Virus record (IMG/VR): IMGVR_UViG_3300022074_000069
Location: 1-51,281 of that record
Source: a virus
DNA: 51,281 nt
Direction: 5' to 3' (one strand)
Position 1 is the stretch's first letter. Every line of letters begins with the position of its first letter. The position numbers and the translations under genes were made by a program. Below the pieces are notes generated by a model. That model searched no databases. It was given only the letters and a program-made list of their open reading frames with translations, and was not told the origin of the DNA. Shown here in pieces: positions 47,739 through 51,281 of this stretch.

Positions 47739-47895
47739 TCCATGTCTAAAAATATGCACACTAGAAGATGGTATGTGCATAGGATGTTTTAGAACTCAGG
47801 ACGAAATCAGGGAATGGATAATTTACACAGACGAACAAAAAAGAGTAGTATTAGAGAAACTAGAAGAACGCAAAATACTACATAATATCAATTAA
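47722..47895 (+). CDS. DUF1289-family Cys-rich protein (57 aa)
   Basis: The frame starts at ATG 47722 inside the terminase gene and ends at TAA 47893-47895. The product matches the DUF1289 pattern closely: SPCLKICTLEDGMCIGCFRT, then DEIREWIIYTDEQKR. The four cysteines C8, C12, C19 and C22 would bind zinc or an iron-sulfur cluster. The family is widespread in proteobacteria with no proven function. Its last 18 nt overlap the convergent HNH-like gene. At 57 residues it is easily missed by length cut-offs. Confidence 0.85.
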   Translation: MTQVGSPCLKICTLEDGMCIGCFRTQDEIREWIIYTDEQKRVVLEKLEERKILHNIN

Positions 47896-48174
47896 ATCAT
47901 TTTGGTATTTAATAAAACAGTTAGAACAAACTATCTTAGAGTTTTCTATTAGTTCGACAACTTCTTGTCTGGACTGTTCATTTAGTCCTAATCTCTTAGA
48001 TTTATATCGAATTAGTTTATCATGGGGGTAAAATTTAAGACACATAGTTTCACTTTCATTACAACAAACACATGATTTGTTAGCTAGGTATTCATTTACC
48101 CAGATAATTCTCTTATTGTAATGTCTTTTAGAAACTTCTTTGATAGTTTTCTTATATCTGTTATAAAAACTCAT
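47878..48174 (-). CDS. Divergent HNH-endonuclease-like protein (98 aa)
   Basis: The frame is open to 48291, but a perfect TATAAATA box lies at 48180-48187 and the ATG at 48174 has the leaderless spacing, so I start there. The product has a basic N-terminus (YKKTIKEVSKRHYNKR), a CVCC knuckle (C35, C38), LKFYPHDK and a second knuckle CSNC (C83, C86). This resembles stand-alone HNH homing nucleases with two CxxC pairs. The usual FHH and C-H-x3-H residues are replaced (FYP, CFIKYQ), so activity is doubtful. It sits between terminase and sheath on the opposite strand. Confidence 0.7.
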   Translation of the reverse strand: MSFYNRYKKTIKEVSKRHYNKRIIWVNEYLANKSCVCCNESETMCLKFYPHDKLIRYKSKRLGLNEQSRQEVVELIENSKIVCSNCFIKYQNDLIDIM

Positions 48175-48179
48175 GCACT

Positions 48180-48187
48180 TATTTATA
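48180..48187 (-). promoter_or_regulatory. Reverse-strand late promoter box TATAAATA
   Basis: On the minus strand the perfect consensus is followed by AGTGC and then ATG 48174. This is exactly the five-base gap seen at 1639, 4176 and 46086. Confidence 0.75.
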
Positions 48188-48229
48188 GATTCTAGTGCAT
48201 ATAAAAATCGGTTTTGGAAACTTAAATTT

Positions 48230-48237
48230 ACTAAATA
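48230..48237 (+). promoter_or_regulatory. Late promoter box ACTAAATA
   Basis: It lies 42 bases before the sheath start at 48280, with an AATAAGGAGAAA ribosome binding site between. This gives a short normal leader for the most abundant tail protein. Confidence 0.75.
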
Positions 48238-48279
48238 TAACCGAATGAATAACTTTGACATAGAATAAGGAGAAAAAAT

Positions 48280-50301
48280 ATGCCTTTTCAAGTATCGCCT
48301 GGGGTTCTTGTCAGAGAGGTTGACTTAACTAATGTAGTTCCTGCTGTATCAACATCAATTGGTGCAGTTGCTGGTGCCTTTGAAAAAGGGCCAGTAGGTG
48401 AGATTACAGCAGTTTCTTCAGAAGAAGAACTAGTCAGACTCTTTGGTAAACCTAATGGAAGTAACTTTGAGACATTCTTTACTGCTTCTAACTTTCTTCA
48501 ATACGGAAACGCATTGAGGGTTGTAAGAGCACAAAGTGCTGTCTTAAATGCTATGAGTGGTGGTTCTGGTCTTTTGATTAAGTCCGACACTCATTATCAA
48601 GACAATTATGCAGCCGGTGAAGCATCCTCTGGAGAATGGGGTGCAAGAACTGCTGGAACACATGGAAATAGTTTAGGTGTGTCAATGTGTATAGGTACAC
48701 TTGCATACGAGGAAAACTTAGGTTCATCTAACCAAACAGTTGGTGAAGACGCTGTAGGTGCAACAGTAATTAAAGTTGATGCTGGAACTGCATTTAATGT
48801 TGGGGATATAATTTCTTTCTCATCTGCTGATGCATCTTCTAATTCTGCACTTTTCACCCATATCGCTGGTGATGAAGGTAATGAATACGAAATTACTGCG
48901 ATTGCAACACATGACCTAACAATCAGATTAAAAGACAACCCAAATGGTGGTGGTGTAAAAGCTGTCATTCCAGACAATACGTTTATTCGTAGACGTTGGG
49001 CGTTTTATGATTTATTTGATAGTGCGCCTGGAACATCAACATATGCAACTGGTAAAGGTTTCACAGACGATGAAATGCACATTGTAGTATTTGATACAAC
49101 TGGACTTATCTCTGGTTTTAGAAAAGATACTGCTGGTGAAAGAACAAACGCTGTTCTGGAAACATATTCATTTGTATCAAAAGCATTTGGTGCTAAAACT
49201 GCACAAGGTGGAACTAACTACTACCCAGATGTGATTTTTAAACAATCACAGTTTGTATATTGGTTAGACCATAGTTCAGTACTTGGTGCTGGTGGTGGAA
49301 AGATTGCAGCTGGTACAGCTGGAACTTCTGGTGATGCATATGCAGTTGGAACTGGTACTACTGGTGAAATTCCTTTCACACTTGCTGGTGGAACGGATGA
49401 TTACGCAGTCACAGTTGGTGAACTGGATAGTGCATACAATGAGTTTGCAGATGCAGAAACAGTTGATGTAAACCTTATCATGGGTGGTACATCTCCTGCT
49501 GGTGCAGATGGAACTCAACACGCAACAAATCTAATTGACCTTGCAGAGAAGAGAAAAGACGTTGTAGTCTTTATCTCACCAAGACGAGCAGACGTTGTGA
49601 ACATTGCAAACTCTACAGCACAAGCTGCAAATATCAAGGGTTTCTTTGACGGACTTGCAAGTTCATCATATGCAGTGTTTGACAGTGGATATAAGTTCAT
49701 GTTTGACAAGTTCAATGACGTATTCAGATTTGTTCCACTAAATGGTGATATCGCTGGTCTTTGTGCAAATACAGACCAAGTTGCAGACCCATTTTTCTCG
49801 CCTGGTGGTTTTAACAGAGGACAAATTCGTGGTGCAGTTAAACTTGCGTTTAACCCAAATAAAGCACAAAGAGATATTCTATATCCAGCACGAATTAATC
49901 CAGTTGTTACCTTCCCAGGCCAAGGTACAATCCTATTCGGTGATAAGACTGCACTCGCAAAACCAAGTGCGTTTGACAGAATCAACGTAAGACGATTGTT
50001 TATCTTACTAGAGAAAGCGATTGCAACTGCCTCTAAATTTCAACTCTTTGAATTCAATGATGAATTTACAAGAGCACAATTTAGAAATCTTGTAGAACCT
50101 TTCTTGAGGGATATTCAAGGTAGACGAGGTATTACAGATTTTAGTGTGGTCGCTGACGGAACTAACAATACTGGAGAAGTAATTGACCGAAACGAGTTTG
50201 TTGCAGACATCTTCATCAAACCAGCAAGGTCTATCAACTTCATCCAACTTAACTTTGTCGCAGTGAGAACTGGTGTCGCATTTTCAGAGATTGGGGGGTA
50301 A
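48280..50301 (+). CDS. gp18: Tail sheath protein, gp18-like (673 aa)
   Basis: The start FQVSPGVLVREVDLTNVVPAV and the following TSIGAVAGAFEKGPV are the hallmark of contractile sheath proteins. So is the C-terminal block with RINPVVTFPGQGTILFGDKT, FDRINVRRLFILLEKAIA and FELNDEFTR-like FEFNDEFTRAQF. The N- and C-terminal parts form the inner contractile core, while the middle (about residues 100-400) is a variable surface region rich in Gly/Ala/Ser. Sheath subunits stack as hexameric rings around the tube and contract on infection. Strong ribosome binding site TAAGGAG. Confidence 0.97.
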   Translation: MPFQVSPGVLVREVDLTNVVPAVSTSIGAVAGAFEKGPVGEITAVSSEEELVRLFGKPNGSNFETFFTASNFLQYGNALRVVRAQSAVLNAMSGGSGLLIKSDTHYQDNYAAGEASSGEWGARTAGTHGNSLGVSMCIGTLAYEENLGSSNQTVGEDAVGATVIKVDAGTAFNVGDIISFSSADASSNSALFTHIAGDEGNEYEITAIATHDLTIRLKDNPNGGGVKAVIPDNTFIRRRWAFYDLFDSAPGTSTYATGKGFTDDEMHIVVFDTTGLISGFRKDTAGERTNAVLETYSFVSKAFGAKTAQGGTNYYPDVIFKQSQFVYWLDHSSVLGAGGGKIAAGTAGTSGDAYAVGTGTTGEIPFTLAGGTDDYAVTVGELDSAYNEFADAETVDVNLIMGGTSPAGADGTQHATNLIDLAEKRKDVVVFISPRRADVVNIANSTAQAANIKGFFDGLASSSYAVFDSGYKFMFDKFNDVFRFVPLNGDIAGLCANTDQVADPFFSPGGFNRGQIRGAVKLAFNPNKAQRDILYPARINPVVTFPGQGTILFGDKTALAKPSAFDRINVRRLFILLEKAIATASKFQLFEFNDEFTRAQFRNLVEPFLRDIQGRRGITDFSVVADGTNNTGEVIDRNEFVADIFIKPARSINFIQLNFVAVRTGVAFSEIGG

Positions 50302-50305
50302 TTAG

Positions 50306-50836
50306 ATGGCTACTATAGATGAATTTAAAGCAAACCTAATCGGTGGTGGTGCAAGACCAAACCAATTTAGAGTAACTTTCAACACGCCTGGTGCTATTGC
50401 AACTGGACTTGATGTTAGAAAATCTTCTTTCTTAATCAAAGCAGCTCAGTTGCCTGGACAAGAATTGGGTGAAATATCAATTCCATTCAGAGGACGTAAT
50501 CTCTATATCGCTGGTGACAGAGAATTTGCAACATGGGATACAACTGTAATTAACGATACAGACTTCATGGTGCGAAATGGTATTGAAAGATGGTTGAACG
50601 CAATTAATGATACTGCAACAAATACTGGACTAACAAATGTTGCAGACTATACTGCTGACTTAGTGGTTGAACAACTTGATAGAGATGATACAGTTCTTAA
50701 ATCATATATCTTGAGAAGTTGTTTCCCACAATCAACAGCTGCGATTGACCTAAGTTATGAAACTGTTAATGCGATTGAAGAGTTCACAGTAACTTGGAGA
50801 TACACACACTTTGAAGCATCAGCGGTTAACTTCTAA
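50306..50836 (+). CDS. gp19: Tail tube protein, gp19-like (176 aa)
   Basis: The sequence has FKANLIGGGARPNQFRVTF, then KAAQLPGQELGEISIPFRG and FATWDTTVINDTDF, followed by the C-terminal ETVNAIEEFTVTWRYTHFE. This is the conserved plan of gp19 tube proteins, whose hexamers form the inner tail channel. The length fits the family. It follows the sheath gene by four bases, the universal order for these phages, so both are expressed together from the late box at 48230. Confidence 0.95.
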   Translation: MATIDEFKANLIGGGARPNQFRVTFNTPGAIATGLDVRKSSFLIKAAQLPGQELGEISIPFRGRNLYIAGDREFATWDTTVINDTDFMVRNGIERWLNAINDTATNTGLTNVADYTADLVVEQLDRDDTVLKSYILRSCFPQSTAAIDLSYETVNAIEEFTVTWRYTHFEASAVNF

Positions 50837-50843
50837 TAATCCT

Positions 50844-50851
50844 ACTAAATA
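50844..50851 (+). promoter_or_regulatory. Late promoter box ACTAAATA
   Basis: It lies 23 bases before the portal start at 50874, with an AATAGGAG ribosome binding site between. The box is at the centre of a perfect inverted repeat CTACTA-AA-TAGTAG (50842-50855). Confidence 0.7.
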
Positions 50852-50873
50852 GTAGAAACAAATAGGAGTTATT

Positions 50874-51281
50874 ATGGCTGAACTTTTCGGTTTCACCATC
50901 ACTCGTAAAAAAGAGCAGGGGGCGTCTTTCACGCTCCCTACTCCAGATGATGGTGCAGAAGATATTGCAACAGGCGGTTTCTTTTCTTCAGTGTATGATA
51001 TTGAAGGAAAAGATAAAACCCAGTTTGACCTCATTAAACGATACCGACATATTGCACAACAACCAGAATGTGATAGTGCGATTGAAGATATTGTTAGTGA
51101 AGGAATCGCATCTAATGAATTTGACACACCAGTGTCATTAGTATTGGATGGATTAGACCATTCCACAAATGTTAAAAAAAGAATACGAGAAGAATTTGAT
51201 AGAGTTCTTCAACTACTCATGTTTCAAGAAAAAGGACATGATATATTCAGACGTTGGTATGTTGATGGTAGACTTTACTAT
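50874..51281 (+). CDS. gp20: Portal protein, gp20-like, N-terminal part (136 codons, cut by window end)
   Basis: The frame begins at ATG 50874 after an AATAGGAG site and stays open to the last base of the window. The product starts MAELFGFTITRKKE and contains DKTQFDLIKRYRHIAQQPE, CDSAIEDIVSEGIA and FQEKGHDIFRRWYVDGRLYY. These are characteristic of the gp20 portal family, in which EC(D/N)SAI(E/D)-D-IV and the RRWYVDGRLYY helix-strand are strongly conserved. The portal is the dodecameric gate at one head vertex that receives the terminase and later the neck. The order 18-19-20 is as in T4. Confidence 0.95.
   Translation, partial: MAELFGFTITRKKEQGASFTLPTPDDGAEDIATGGFFSSVYDIEGKDKTQFDLIKRYRHIAQQPECDSAIEDIVSEGIASNEFDTPVSLVLDGLDHSTNVKKRIREEFDRVLQLLMFQEKGHDIFRRWYVDGRLYY

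Noticed and set aside
48245-48268. Seven-codon frame (MNNFDIE) between the late box and the sheath gene
   Set aside because: It could be a leader peptide, but the spacing from the box is seven bases (not five as in the leaderless genes) and it overlaps nothing informative; chance is likely.
48175-48291. Longer N-terminus (39 extra residues) for the HNH-like gene
   Set aside because: The extension covers its own TATAAATA box and the control region and start of the sheath gene; the start at 48174 fits the promoter spacing.
50842-50855. Perfect inverted repeat CTACTA-AA-TAGTAG around the late box before the portal gene
   Set aside because: The dyad is short and AT-rich and contains a box that itself predicts part of the symmetry; no other late box here has the same frame, so I do not claim an operator.

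Overview
The window is a strongly AT-rich piece of a T4-like (contractile-tailed) bacteriophage genome. It carries the virion module, with recognisable relatives of T4 gp5, gp25, gp6, gp8, gp13, gp14, gp15, gp16, gp17, gp18, gp19 and the start of gp20, in a gene order familiar from marine T4-like phages. The low GC, AGA-rich coding, small HesB/IscA, glutaredoxin and MazG-like genes, a DUF4815-type giant structural protein and the absence of photosynthesis genes fit a pelagiphage of the HTVC008M type (SAR11 host) best. A cyanophage-like relative cannot be excluded. The host call is inference.

Layout. 1-4041: short early/accessory genes (tiny membrane proteins, MazG-like hydrolase, a tRNA-Arg(UCU), a secreted six-cysteine protein, and a reverse-strand HesB/IscA-glutaredoxin pair). 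Two near-identical sigma70-type promoters at 2597 and 3362 carry a palindrome in the spacer. 4048-4160: a third strong promoter runs straight into a perfect UUCG-loop terminator and would yield a roughly 78-nt noncoding RNA. 4182-22452: baseplate genes (gp5 hub/lysozyme, gp25, gp6, a gp7-position protein, gp8, a 2271-residue DUF4815 protein), interrupted by a small fibre island at 12.0-14.1 kb. 22452-37027: a large fibre island of about 25 genes. 37051-39534: gp13-gp14-gp15. 39555-42205: third fibre island. 42184-42585: small terminase. 42587-46083: fourth fibre island, which separates small from large terminase. 46092-51281: large terminase, a DUF1289 protein, a reverse-strand HNH-like gene, tail sheath, tail tube and the first 136 codons of the portal.

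How it works together. The core genes build baseplate, tail, neck and the packaging motor. The four islands encode a mix-and-match set of short fibre or decoration proteins with a few shared N-terminal adaptors, varied C-terminal heads (C1q-like, carbohydrate-binding-like, S74 autochaperone, cupredoxin-like), and small chaperone-like proteins that usually follow a head gene. Late expression is marked by a TATAAATA-type box (variants ACTAAATA, CATAAATA, AATAAATA) at 16 sites. In five genes the box sits so close to the start codon that a leaderless mRNA is predicted.

There is no gene-free stretch above 300 bases. The longest are 2528-2657 (promoters and T-rich tract) and 4042-4181 (promoter, small RNA, terminator, late box). 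No CRISPR, insertion sequence, integrase or attachment site was seen.
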